NCBI GenBank assembly: GCA_951213105.1
Contig: OX578137.1
Coordinates: 77,420,604 to 77,484,603 of the forward strand
Direction of reading: 5' to 3'
DNA: 64,000 nt
From: Amaurobius ferox
Lineage: Eukaryota > Arthropoda > Arachnida > Araneae > Amaurobiidae
In this document: positions 10,851 through 22,372 of the stretch, in pieces
Layout of the letters: each line of letters begins with the position of its first letter
How positions within the stretch are numbered: the stretch's first letter is position 1
The notes under the pieces: generated by a model
Databases searched by the model: none
Seen by the model: only the letters and a program-made list of their open reading frames with translations
Told to the model about the DNA's origin: nothing
Position numbers and translations under genes: made by a program

Positions 10851-11893
10851 CCAATCATAAAATGCATCACCTTAAATGTAAAGTGCATTAAATTGAATCA
10901 ATTAAATGCAATAAAATGAATTTCTATTGAAATCTAAATAAATAATGCAGAGATTACCGAAAACTCGAATTTCAAACGAAAACACAGGTTCACAGTCGAT
11001 TTGACAAATTTTGCAGATACTTCTGTTAGTAATTTTTATTTAGCATATTCGATTGCAGAGGACATCATATGATGAGCTATGATCGCTGAGAACATATGTT
11101 TCTCAATTGTGTTTCATGCCCCATTTCACCCGTACGTGGTACAAAGCTGTTCAAAACGCAAAAGTGAGTAATCTACTAAACCTTAACTTTAAGAGATATT
11201 TTTCTAACTAAAAACATATGTAACAAGCAATTCGGTGGATATAATTGCTTTCCGTATGGCTCATATATGTTTATTCCATTCATATGCTGGAAGTCCTTAA
11301 TGCATTTTATTATGGCCAACAAAATGCCCATGCAGTAAAATACTTAAACACCAGAGGTGTTTAAACATACGGTTGTAATTTTAAGACACCCGTGGGGTTT
11401 CATGAAGACTTTGACAAAGTCATCCAAAGAGTATGAAACCTTGTGATGACAGTTATGATCGAAATAACACAGGACCTTTATAGCTGAACAACTGTCCCCA
11501 GAATTCTACCAAAACAAATTTCGTAAGCTTTAAAAACTTGTCCTTTACACAAGAGTACCATTGTTCATACTTCTCTAACTTAACCTCATAACACAAATTG
11601 TTGAAATTATGCAGGCAACATCGTACGTAGATTCAAGATAATGAGAGTGTTTACGAAAATGTCAACATGTAGTTTACCTACAGCATCTGAGCAATTTCAT
11701 CTGGAGTAAATAAAGAATTCATAAGGACCATTCCTGGGTCAGAGAAAGGACTGGTTTCCTTCAGAGGTGGGGATTTACTGGTCCGCTGTGGCATTATAAT
11801 TAATAGGCCCATACCTCTACATATGTGTCAGACGATATCCTGATTTCTATAAGCTATCTATATGAGTCAGCAGGTTTTAAGGCGACACACAAC
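10851..11893. other. No recognisable feature
   Basis: Unique-looking AT-rich DNA. No ORF with family motifs, no repeat with another part of the window, no RNA signal seen. Confidence 0.4.
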
Positions 11894-12125
11894 CAGACGA
11901 TTTATATTTCGATGACGTCATTTGAATAAAATTCTTCGTGTGTAACTAGCATTGTCCTTTTCGACAAAGTTTAAGTTTTCAAGTATAATAAATTACTGTT
12001 GTTCCGTAAAAATTTTAAAAATGTCAGCGCTGAATGCATCACATTTTAGAGACGCTTAAATAAAATTGCATTTTAGTTGGAAAGTGTTTCACAATCAATG
12101 CTTTATGCATGAATGATCTTTCTTG
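11894..12125 (-). mobile_element. Short HINE-like variant, fragment F
   Basis: Reverse-strand copy of the first ~230 bp of the HINE-like family, ending at the left in the same CAGACGATTTATATTTC breakpoint as fragment E and containing GACGTCATTTGAATAAA. Non-coding. Confidence 0.6.
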
Positions 12126-13585
12126 CTCTTATTAATTTGAGTTTTGATAATATAATTTCATTGCTTAAAACTGACATATTTCATTTAAATTTCTTGGAGG
12201 TCGCAGTCATTTTGGGATCTATAGACGAAGGACCACATAGGCCCAATGGATAATGCGATCCTAACAGAGTCGTTTTTATCTAAGGGTTGCTGTGGTCTGG
12301 GCTCCAAATACAGCATTATTAGCCATATATAAATTTTTAAAGAGCTATTATGAAATTGTAATTGAAAAACACACCCTAAAATGTTGAAGTTCGGCAACCA
12401 TTATGTTGGCATTAACCGGGCATCCTAAATTTGGCAAAGAGCTCCTCCCTATGAGCATTTTTATACGAACTGATTATGTTGCTACTTACTATGATACTGA
12501 CCAATTCATTATATAATTATAATGAATACCACATTCATTAATTAATATTAAAATAATAATGTCGCCATTGAAGGAGGCAACCACTATATGACCCTGGAAG
12601 ACAGAAAAATATCAAAGGTCGCTCGGGCCCCATAAGTTTTATTGTCTTTGTAATTGGAGGGAATAGATAGAAGCAGATATATTTTTTAATCACAGTGGCT
12701 CTGCTGTTGGTGGTTTTTTAAGAGTTTTTCTGGCTGGTTTAGTTTTACAGAGTACTAATCATATCCTCGAAATGAAGTTCCACTTTGGTGTTAAAAGTAG
12801 CAGGAATGCCTATCTTCAGAATTGTCACTTTTCTTGCGTACTTTTGGCATTAATAGAATCTAGCAATAACCAACCGTATAATTATCTCATTAAATTTATG
12901 GTTTATTAAATATAAGACGTAATAACTCAGTAAGAAGTAAGATCGACTATGTTGTTTACATAAAACGGCTACTGCTCACTAGCACATTACAATTTGTGGC
13001 TGACGCACTGGTAATCTAAGCGCCTCCTGTGTACAGATATACGTCATTTATTGGTTCTTATTTTTAATACATAAATTCATTAGGTTGGCGAGATTGTAAA
13101 CACTGGCGAATATGTGAACAACTACTTTATACGAAGTTAAATTACTCTTCCACATTATGTTCTAGCCAAATATGTGTAAGACGGAAATTTGTTTGAGCAA
13201 TAATATTTAGAGCCAACACTATTCTGGTTTTGAAAGATTTTACTGTTACTCATATGTAATCTTAAAAATCATCAAAAATTTATAGAAATAAATATAATAT
13301 TCAACTACCTTGCTTTTGTGGTACTTGAAAAAGTGAAATGGAGATAAAAACTTACTTCGAATATAAAATTCACACGGTACCCAAAAGACACGGTTTATTG
13401 CTTGGAATTTATTTTTCGAAATAAATATTATTCGGAGCGGAGAGGGACTACTAAACTAGAACAATAAAAGTAAAATACTGACCAGTAAAAGAAAAGAGCT
13501 CAGTTTGTAAGTTTCGAAAACCAATATTTTCTTGTCCGACATACAACAATGCTGTATAAAGAAATCGTAAAAGTATAAATTTTTT
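12126..13585. other. No recognisable feature
   Basis: Mixed sequence, slightly less AT-rich around 12190-12420 and 12580-12660. The 70-codon minus ORF there has no recognised motif. No repeat partner was identified. Confidence 0.4.
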
Positions 13586-14029
13586 GGTTATTTGTGTTTA
13601 CACTGCTATTTTTAAATTCGTAGTTAATAAAGTGCTTTTGATCCCTAGACAGGATAAGGTGTTTATGATGTACGTACATTACTGATTTCTGAAGGCTAGC
13701 TGCATACTACGGTTCTAGATGTTCTCAAGGTCTATAATTAAAATGTCTGTTACCTGCAATTATGTATACAGATATGATGCTTTTGTAATCATAAACAACA
13801 TAACGTATGTTGTTTGTGTTTAAGAAGTTATTTTTAAATCCATAGTTAATAATGCACTTTTGATCCCCAGACAGGAAAATGTGTTTATGATATACGTATG
13901 TTGCTGATTTCTGCAGGCTAGCTGGATACTATGATTCCAGATATTGTCAAGGTCTATAAGCAACATCTGTCACTTACAATTTGGCCTACAGATATGAGCT
14001 TTTTGAACGCATGATATCATCAGCTTCTC
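13586..14029 (+). repeat. Diverged head-to-tail duplication, period 222 bp
   Basis: Two copies align at an offset of 222 bases: TTTGTGTTTA at 13591 and 13813; TTTTTAAAT at 13609 and 13831; then shared blocks such as TTTTGATCCC.AGACAGG, TGCTGATTTCTG.AGGCTAGCTG and CAAGGTCTATAA. Numerous substitutions show the duplication is old. Non-coding. Confidence 0.8.
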
Positions 14030-14225
14030 AATGAGGAATACTTAAACATAAAACGGCGATTTAGTTGTAATATAAGACACTTGGGTAGTAGTTTAGTATG
14101 ATAATATCATATTTCTTCTATAGTTATATTATTATATTTATATATGCATATCTACATCTATAATATTTTGTATTCATACGAGGTTTACAATGATCTAGTA
14201 CATTGCATTCATACTTTGTAAACTG

Positions 14226-14347
14226 TTATGTGACACTTTTTAGTATTTTGATTATGTGACACCTTTTAGTATTTTGATTATGTGAAACTTTTTAGTATTT
14301 TGATTATATGACACATTTTAGTATTTTGATTATGTGACACCTTTTGA
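14226..14347 (+). repeat. 26-bp minisatellite, about 4.7 copies
   Basis: Units start at 14226, 14252, 14278, 14304 and 14330 (partial). Consensus is TTATGTGACAC followed by CTTTTAGTATTTTGA. Copies differ by one to three bases. Confidence 0.92.
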
Positions 14348-14420
14348 TAAAGTAGTACAACATGTAACTGTTTATATGGACCCTCTAGAACAATTTTCCG
14401 ATTATAAAAACATTCTCTAC

Positions 14421-16435
14421 AGCCCAATTAGTCAAACGAAAAAAGCTCCATCGTCTTACGATCAAAATTTCCTGAGATCTCAATAATTAAAATTTTTTAC
14501 GGGTAATTGGGAACTGTATAAAACTTTTGCGACTGTATAAAATATAAAAAAAAACTGTAAACTGTTTTTAAACTATATAAAATATAGGTAAGCATGCAAG
14601 CTTTCGAATGCAAATCTTATCTAAAGAAATTCAATTTTTGCACCACCCCTGAAATCTATGTTTTCACTGTTTCTTTTGATCGCACGAAAGTGATTTACGT
14701 CCTACAAATGTAATAATTTTTTCACTGCTGATTTGCATGTTAGAGAGAAGTTTTTTAAAATATCATTGAATGGATAGCGAATAATTGTCTAATTGGAATT
14801 TTCTTTGTAGATGATTTGTATAAAAAGTTATTTTTTTACTTTTTTACTAAAATATGTCACATGAGCAATAGTGTCGTAGTCTGAAAAGCTACCATATTTG
14901 AAGTATTTCTTTAATTGAAACTATCTTTCTGCGACCAATCGTTCAGGAGATATTTAGTCGTGCATTTTTTTCAACAACAATGTTATGTATCTATATGCAT
15001 GTTCACAGTTAATTTTGTTATTTTTAAGATCTCAGTATATTCTGAATTGTTTGTAATATTATTCCAGAAAATGTTTCAGAATTCTGAGTTATAGTACAAA
15101 TAGGAGAGTGTGTAACTAAAAGTTCTCATACTTGCTAAAAATGATTGGTTAAAATTCATTTATCAACTTATTATAATTTTCCCTTCAAAGTACTAATGTC
15201 ATACACTGCTGGCAGAGCTTTTCTTCAATTCTGCATAAAAATAAATCTTGTAACTTGTTTATTTTAGAATATTGTTCTAAGGTGAACTAAATTGTTACAA
15301 GGTATATTTCCCTTGGGTAGCTACTAATTTAACTTACTGGTGGAAGATTGTAAATGGTAAAGGAGTTTGAGTTCTGTTGCACTTACAAGTTAAAAAATAT
15401 GATGTGGACAGCACATGACTTTGCTTACAGTTTCGATACAGAATAATCCAAGGAGTTTAATTGTTAAATTGACTCGGATACAAATTTGATATTATTACCT
15501 GTTTGCAGTTTTAAAACGTCTCTATTTTCGTTTGTCAACTTAAACCATTTTAAAACATCATCTCCGCAAAATTTCAAAAACTTAAATCTCTCGAAAACGG
15601 TTTAACCTAGAGTAATGGCCTTACTCGTTTTATCGTTAAAAATTTAGCATATGCATTTATTAAATAGTTTTAAGTATACTTTTAAGTATATTTCAGATTT
15701 TGACGGTTTTGTAAGGTATTTTGCAAAAAAGAGGGATAGTAATATATAAGCCCAATTAGTCAAACGAAAAAAGCTCCATCGTCTTACGATCAAAATTTCC
15801 TGAGATCTCAATAATTAAAATTTTTTACGGGTAATTGGGAACTGTATAAAACTTTTGCGACTGTATAAAATATAAAAAAAAACTGTAAACTGTTTTTAAA
15901 CTATATAAAATATAGGTAAGCATGCAAGCTTTCGAATGCAAATCTTATCTAAAGAAATTCAATTTTTGCACCACCCCTGAAATCTATGTTTTCACTGTTT
16001 CTTTTGATCGCACGAAAGTGATTTACGTCCTACAAATGTAATAATTTTTTCACTGCTGATTTGCATGTTAGAGAGAAGTTTTTTAAAATATCATTGAATG
16101 GATAGCGAATAATTGTCTAATTGGAATTTTCTTTGTAGATGATTTGTATAAAAAGTTATTTTTTTACTTTTTTACTAAAATATGTCACATGAGCAATAGT
16201 GTCGTAGTCTGAAAAGCTACCATATTTGAAGTATTTCTTTAATTGAAACTATCTTTCTGCGACCAATCGTTCAGGAGATATTTAGTCGTGCATTTTTTTC
16301 AACAACAATGTTATGTATCTATATGCATGTTCACAGTTAATTTTGTTATTTTTAAGATCTCAGTATATTCTGAATTGTTTGTAATATTATTCCAGAAAAT
16401 GTTTTGTAAGGTATTTTGCAAAAAAGAGGGATAGT
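14421..16435 (+). repeat. Recent tandem duplication: 1320-bp unit and a 687-bp deleted second copy
   Basis: The block 14421-15076 (656 bp) recurs at 15749-16404 and looks identical base for base on reading (offset 1328). A 35-bp block at 15706-15740 recurs at 16401-16435 with the same identity. The second copy therefore equals the first (14421-15740) with 15077-15705 removed; the deletion junction shares GTTT. Eight extra bases (15741-15748) separate the copies. No coding content is recognised. A heterozygous deletion collapsed into a false tandem by assembly is an alternative. Confidence 0.92.
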
Positions 16436-16770
16436 TCTGGTTTTTCAAATCGCTCCAAAATTTTATTAGCACCAGGGTAATCCACAAGTGATTTATCTAC
16501 TAAATTTCAAGAAATGTTATCCATAAATGTTTTAACTACAATGAAAAACACCACCCGGGCCTCAAAATTGTAATAACCTTTGCGGGGACGTATAGAATCA
16601 AGTTAGTAATCACACGCAATTAGCTGAATTCTATGTATACATATGTACAAGCATAAGAAAATAATGTGTCTTTTGCGGACGCCTCAAATTACAATTACGT
16701 CCGATGCGGACGACTGAGATCTCACCATTGTTTTCAGTCAAAAGCAAACAAACTCCAAATAAGAGAAACA
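16436..16770. other. No recognisable feature
   Basis: Flank between the duplication and the Tc1 element. No motif recognised. Confidence 0.4.
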
Positions 16771-17012
16771 TACTGTGCTCGAAAAAGTATAAGGGCAACA
16801 TATGATTGAATGAAAATATACTTTATTTTCACTTTATTAAAATGAATTTTTGATATTTCTGACCTCTAATATGAAATTATACCATAGCATTTACAACACA
16901 TAAAACAACAAATATGAACCTTACAAAAGTTGACCTTATAAATATTATCACTAAAGAAAATATAGAAAAAGTATAAGGACATGTTCTAAATTACTTAACA
17001 TTTCTCTTAATA

Positions 17013-17857
17013 ATCAAGAAAATAACCTTTTATTCCCAATTACTTGAATAAGCCGAGAGGTCATCGATGCTGAAAGTTATTTTAAAGTGTCTATGGAAAT
17101 GTTATTCCAAGCTTGTTTGATGGCTAACACAAGATCCTGTTTATACTGATATTGTGTGCCATTTTTATGAACTTCTCGGGCTAGAAGAACCCATAACTTT
17201 TCTATTGGATTGAGATCGGGACTCCTCGCTGGCCAAGTAAGTAAATTTACTGAATTAGCTTCAAACCAGTGTTTTGAACTCTTAGAAACGTGTATGGAAG
17301 CGTTATCTTGTTGGGAAATATAGTCTGCTGAAGTAATTAGTGGGGCCTCAGGTAATAAATGTTCGCCTAGCAAATCTACATATTTGTCAGAGTTCATTTT
17401 TAGTTGATAGAGACTATAGGCATGGTTCCCTTTGCTGCAAAAGCGCCCCAAATTATTATTGCACACCAACCGTATTGACGTTTGGAAAAAACTTCTTTGG
17501 TTTTACGCAGATTATACCAAAAATAGTGAAAACCATCGGGCCCATCAAGATTGAACTTCTTTTCGTCCGAAAGGATTACATTAAGCCATTTTGGACCGAG
17601 AGAAATGCATTTTTTTTAAAACTTTTGTCTTCTTTCCTTATATTCCTTTTTAAGAGGCGGACGTGACATTAACTTTCCATACCAAATATTCGGATATTAA
17701 TTCAAAACATTTTGAACTGTTCGTGTAGAACATGGTAAGTCCAAATTTCTTGTAACTTCATTTGCAGTTTTTTTTCTCGCAAGCTCTTCTTACAACCATT
17801 CTTTTCTGTCGATGCGTTAGCATTTCTGTTCTTCCAGTATGTTTTTTTATTCCATAC
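17013..17857 (-). pseudogene. Tc1 transposase, C-terminal part
   Basis: Catalytic domain of a DD34E transposase on the minus strand. The first Asp is in SDEKKFNLDGPDG (near 17550), the second in QQDNASIHVS (near 17290) and the Glu in WPARSPDLNPIEKLW (near 17200). There are 34 residues between the second Asp and the Glu, the Tc1 hallmark. The frame shifts near 17465 (WCAIIIWGAF changes frame), and a premature TAA at 17077-17079 cuts the last ~20 codons, which remain readable to TGA at 17013-17015. More stops lie between 17580 and 17857. The N-terminal part is on the far side of the retrotransposon. Dead, although the catalytic residues persist. Confidence 0.85.
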
Positions 17858-18754
17858 TGTGCCGATTATTATTTTTGTTGATTAAAATTAATATTGTCAA
17901 AAATGCATTTTACATTAAATTAATTATTTATTAGTATATTAATTATACATGTAATCTGTTCTAACTTACTGCTGTGTACATTGCGTTGGTGGCCGCAAAA
18001 CCCACCTATTTCTGTGCTTAACGGGATACTAAGTTAACAAACTAAAAATTAAGGTTAATAGTAAAGGAACAAACATTTATTTATCACATACTCAATTTAC
18101 ACTCTTTAGTTTTACAAATTAAATAAATATCACACATAGTGGAATACATCTCAATGGTAGTTCGGGGGGTGTAATGCCAGATGAATTGATATTTGGTTGG
18201 AGCACGTGGTGGGATGCATTAATTAGCTTTTCCTTAAAAACACAAATTTAGACAAAGAGGTTATCCTCATATAGTTTAATTGTACGGTACCTGATCTTCT
18301 TTCATATAACTTGGGTAACACCGATGCTTTGTCACACTTTACACTTGCAATACCAGATGAACATGAGCTCTCCTTCGAATTCCTATATCAGAGATGCACA
18401 CACAACTCTTAACTCTGCTACCGTCGCTTCTTCTTGACTAGTCTAACTCCAACAGCCTGCCTTGACCAATTCTGACTCCCACTTCGAGCAACTCTCACTT
18501 ATATCCCTTTTTCGGTCGGCGGTCCACGTGCTGAAAACTAGAGCTGAGGGCTAATCCGTAGACATGGCGTCGCCGTCTCGGTTGCCGCCAAACGGCTTAA
18601 CGTGGTATGTAAACATGGGCGTGGTATGTAAGATATGGGGCCACCTGTATATTATCGCCCATCTGCTTAGCGTGGGGATAATCCGCCCGCATTCCTGGTT
18701 CCATTATTTTTTAATCCTTCCAAATATTTATTACTTTACATTTCTGGCATTACA
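17858..18754 (-). repeat. LTR (3') of the deleted Ty3/gypsy element
   Basis: 897 bp; in element orientation it begins TGTAATGCC and ends CGGCACA. It carries the same TATA-type box, CACGTG and AATAAA as the LTRs of the long element. An 87-codon ORF on the opposite strand (18564-18827) is an LTR by-product. Confidence 0.93.
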
Positions 18755-19426
18755 TTCTCACCCCCCCGCGAAAACAAAAGTCCAAAAGTTACTCTCCCAC
18801 AGTTTCACCCCAGTGGTAAGAAATTAAGTTCACAATGGTTCCTCGCAAACACATAAGTTCATCCATCGTGAGAAAGGCTGAGTTCCACTTTTTAGCCTCG
18901 TACAACTCATAGCTTTGATAGTTCTTTGTAGTTTCTTGATAGTTCCCTGTCAAGTTAGTCCATTATTCATAATTGACATAATGTACCATAAATTACATGA
19001 GGATTACCAACATTCACATTATTATTAAATTGTAAATTTTGATATATATTATTTGCAATGCATAATTTTCATTTCTCCTTTTACATAATTATTTACATAC
19101 GACATATCATTACATAACAGCATTCATTACTTTATTATTATTATACATTTTCTTGTTATCATTTCATTTTGTAACATATTGTAGTAGTGCAACTATCAAC
19201 TTCCGATTCTTGGTTATGGTTGAATTCCATACCACCATATTATTTATAAATTACTTTGTTATTTCACTTTTTTTTTTTGAACTTGCCATATATGTAATGT
19301 CAGAAATACATAACATACTTTTTGAAATATACTTATATCCACAATTTAAAACATAAAAACATATACATATACACTCAATTATCACTTTCTATTTATGACA
19401 TTAATTACAGACTTTTTACATATTTT

Positions 19427-20188
19427 TCATATTCTTTGTTTTATGAAATTACTATTTACAACAATTCGAGGGCGAAAATTATACCCTCTGGCATTATAAC
19501 AAACCTCATCATCATTTCTATTATTTTCACAGTTTAATTGCTTTTCTTTAGTGACCTTCCCTTCCTTAATCTGACTTTGATCATTATTTCTAATCACTTT
19601 CTCATTTTGATTTTTTTCTTTGTCCTGTGTGTGTGTGTGGTTTGATTCGCTTTCGTCACTATCTTTCAAATATTGTTTTCGCTCCGCTGCCATGTATAGT
19701 TTATTTATGTGCACTTTATAAGTTTTATTTTCATCACTTTTAAGACATATTATAACATTATTATTTCGGACTAATTTCGTAATTCTAAATGGTCCATCAT
19801 ATCGATCCTCTAATACCCTTGGTTTTAGGAACTTTTTTAGGTACACTGTCGCTCCTATAAATATATCGTTTTTTCTCACTATTTTATATTTCTTTATTTG
19901 TTTGTCATTTATCAGCTTTTGTTGTTCCGATGCGTCTTTCACGACTTTATCTATATTTTTTAAATGCTGTGCCACATAATTTTTATAATTATTTACATCA
20001 CTATACATTATATCTATTTCTTCCTTACTCCCACTAAATAATGGCAGGATCTGCATTACTGGAATATCCATATTTTTATTATTTCTATCCAATTTACTAT
20101 AATTTTTATTTGATATTTTTGAATCTTCTTTCAAACTTGAACTCCTTGTTATAATTGAACTTTTCACCACTTTTTTAACTGGTCCCAT
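19427..20188 (-). pseudogene. Gag-integrase fusion ORF created by internal deletion
   Basis: 253-codon open frame. The first ~57 residues are the N-terminus of Gag (MGPVKKVVKSS to SGSKEE) joined in frame to the last ~196 residues of Pol (from IDIMYSDVNN to the end, including GPFRITKLV). The join lies in a KEE present in both proteins. The product lacks the capsid bulk, zinc knuckle, protease, RT, RNase H and integrase catalytic core, so it has no known enzymatic role. The frame is open only because the deletion preserved phase. Whether it is translated is unknown. Confidence 0.85.
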
Positions 20189-20452
20189 TCCTACATCCCA
20201 TTTTTCTAATTATACCTTCGATCTCATTTAGAAGAACCATTTTTTCCATTTCATTGATAAAACTTTACATAATCATACATATAACATAAGGAGAAATGAG
20301 AATTGTGCACAATATTTTCACAATCATCTATGTCGCCACCAGTTGTCCAACCTTATCAATATTTATTTTTTATTATTATTATTCCTTTTATTTTTATTAA
20401 TTTCATAAATCCTTATTTTATTCCCGTTACTGCTAAAGTCACGAGCACCAAA

Positions 20453-21349
20453 TGTGCCGATTATTATTTTTGTTGATTAAAATTAATATTGTCAAAAATG
20501 CATTTTACATTAAATTAATTATTTATTAGTATATTAATTATAAATGTAATCTGTTCTAACTTACTGCTGTGTACATTGCGTTGGTGGCCGCAAAACCCAC
20601 CTATTTCTGTGCTTAACGGGATACTAAGTTAACAAACTAAAAATTAAGGTTAATAGTAAAGGAACAAACATTTATTTATCACATACTCAATTTACACTCT
20701 TTAGTTTTACAAATTAAATAAATATCACACATAGTGGAATACATCTCAATGGTAGTTCGGGGGGTGTAATGCCAGATGAATTGATATTTGGTTGGAGCAC
20801 GTGGTGGGATGCATTAATTAGCTTTTCCTTAAAAACACAAATTTAGACAAAGAGGTTATCCTCATATAGTTTAATTGTACGGTACCTGATCTTCTTTCAT
20901 ATAACTTGGGTAACACCGATGCTTTGTCACACTTTACACTTGCAATACCAGATGAACATGAGCTCTCCTTCGAATTCCTATATCAGAGATGCACACACAA
21001 CTCTTAACTCTGCTACCGTCGCTTCTTCTTGACTAGTCTAACTCCAACAGCCTGCCTTGACCAATTCTGACTCCCACTTCGAGCAACTCTCACTTATATC
21101 CCTTTTTCGGTCGGCGGTCCACGTGCTGAAAACTAGAGCTGAGGGCTAATCCGTAGACATGGCGTCGCCGTCTCGGTTGCCGCCAAACGGCTTAACGTGG
21201 TATGTAAACATGGGCGTGGTATGTAAGATATGGGGCCACCTGTATATTATCGCCCATCTGCTTAGCGTGGGGATAATCCGCCCGCATTCCTGGTTCCATT
21301 ATTTTTTAATCCTTCCAAATATTTATTACTTTACATTTCTGGCATTACA
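20453..21349 (-). repeat. LTR (5') of the deleted Ty3/gypsy element
   Basis: 897 bp, nearly identical to 17858-18754 (one difference noticed: TATAAATG here against TATACATG there). It shares with its partner several bases that differ from the LTRs of the long element (for example CTGAAAACTAG against CTGAAATCTAG). The two elements therefore derive from slightly different source copies. The PBS lies next to its inner edge. Confidence 0.93.
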
Positions 21350-21354
21350 CATAC

Positions 21355-21498
21355 ATTCCAGGTTTTTTTCAGAAAATTATAAACTACAATTTTAGATCTT
21401 TTAATTCTTTTCGAAATTTCATGCCCACTCAATCCACATTCTTTAAAAGCAAGAATTTTCCCTTTTTTAAGGTCAGACAGATGAGTTCCTTTTGGCAT
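21355..21498 (-). pseudogene. Tc1 transposase, N-terminal part
   Basis: On the minus strand an ATG at 21498-21496 opens the frame MPKGTHLSDLKKGKILAF.., then GLSGHEISKRIKRSKIVVYNFL. This is the first helix-turn-helix of a Tc1 DNA-binding domain. The frame ends in the CATAC target duplication where the retrotransposon is inserted. It continues the coding strand of 17013-17857. Confidence 0.82.
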
Positions 21499-21655
21499 CG
21501 TGCAAAAATCGTGAAGAAATGAGGCAAATGTGAATTTTGTTTAGAAATCCAGTCTTTATATTTGAAATGGTCATTTTCTGCTTTCAAATATGCAAATTTT
21601 ACTATAATTTTAGATGAAAAAATAGTTGTCCTTAAACTTTTTTCCAAGATCATAT

Positions 21656-22110
21656 GGGTTTAAAATTTATAAAGTAAATTCATACATATTTATTTTTGGA
21701 AAATTTAACTAATGTACAGTCGCTAAAAAAACAACGCCCCACCCTCTGTTAATCGAGCATCGTTCATCGTAGAGAAAATTGAATGATACCATTCGATTAG
21801 GAATAACATTCTCTACAAATTAATGTGCGAAAAATTTGCATAAGGGGCCGTCTTCATATCTAAACGCGCACAAACTTTGAAAGTTTCAATAGCAACACCC
21901 AATTTTGACGTCACCCACAAGTTGAAGACCCCCAAATTAGTCTAAATTCAAATTTTCACGACGTTTTTATCTTTATATCCGAAGATATTCAGATTCCGGA
22001 ATGTGCAATTTTCGGGGATCAGCTCCATATTGAAAATCACAATTTGAAGGGCGGTGTTTAGTTGATTGACCACAGCATTGTTGTAAATTATTGAACTATC
22101 CTCTTCACAT
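21656..22110. other. Unassigned; possible end of another DNA transposon
   Basis: TACAGTCGCTAAAAAAACAA at 21716 resembles a Tc1/mariner terminus, but no matching inverted end was found. Otherwise non-coding. Confidence 0.2.
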
Positions 22111-22114
22111 CCAG

Positions 22115-22372
22115 CATTATGACTTACCTCACAGCCAAAGTGTCGCAGGTTTGATTCTTGCATGAGAGGGTGAGCATTTTCATGGCTGTGTGTGGTGTTC
22201 TCTTGTGTGTGTGTTACTAAGGCAGTGGACCTGTAATGGGTATGATTATGTGAGCCTCAAATAGGGCACGATTATTAGGGGTAAAAAGTCGTACTGGGTA
22301 CGTTGCTAAAAACTAATGGGGTATTCGTACCGGGTCAATAAAAGAAAGAAGAAATAAAGAAGAATGAAATGT
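22115..22372 (+). repeat. SINE-like relic with a degenerate tRNA B-box
   Basis: CGCAGGTTTGATTCTTGC (about 22145) resembles a pol III B-box. It is followed by a TG-rich body with GTACTGGGTACG and GTACCGGGTC and ends in an AAGAAA-rich tail after CAATAAAAG. This is the general shape of a tRNA-derived SINE. No A-box or target duplication is clear. Confidence 0.35.

Larger units (their letters stand above)
17858..21349 (-). mobile_element. Ty3/gypsy element with a large internal deletion
   Basis: Two 897-bp LTRs (17858-18754 and 20453-21349) in direct orientation flank a 1.7-kb interior. Target duplication CATAC is present on both sides (17853-17857 and 21350-21354). The interior matches the 8.5-kb element at 42843-51384 but lacks everything between the integrase tail and early gag, about 4.7 kb. 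The junction falls in an 8-base stretch, TCCTTACT, present at both breakpoints of the full element. I saw one base difference between the two LTRs, so the insertion is young. LTRs, PBS and PPT remain, so mobility could only be supplied in trans. Confidence 0.95.
16771..21655 (-). mobile_element. Tc1-like transposon (copy 1), split by a Ty3/gypsy insertion
   Basis: The left end reads TACTGTGCTCGAAAAAGTAT with AAGGGCAAC following. The right end, reversed, reads TATGATCTTGGAAAAAAGTT with TAAGGACAAC following. These are imperfect terminal inverted repeats starting in TA. The inner motif GAAAAAGTATAAGGACA recurs near 16964, like the internal direct repeats of Tc1 inverted repeats. A 3.49-kb Ty3/gypsy derivative sits at 17858-21349. 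Without it the element is about 1.4 kb, a normal Tc1 size. Outer boundaries are approximate. Confidence 0.8.

Noticed and set aside
16243..16434. 63-codon ORF near the end of the duplicated block
   Set aside because: Lies within non-coding duplicated DNA, phenylalanine-rich composition as expected from T-rich sequence, no motif.
18564..18827. Repeated ORF beginning MASPSRLPPNGLTWYV at 18564, 21159, 43872 and 51194
   Set aside because: It recurs only because it lies antisense inside the LTR of the Ty3/gypsy family; its C-termini differ according to flanking DNA. No evidence of a separate gene.
21716..21770. Second Tc1 terminus (TACAGTCGCTAAAAAAACAA)
   Set aside because: No inverted partner and no transposase fragment attached to it were found.
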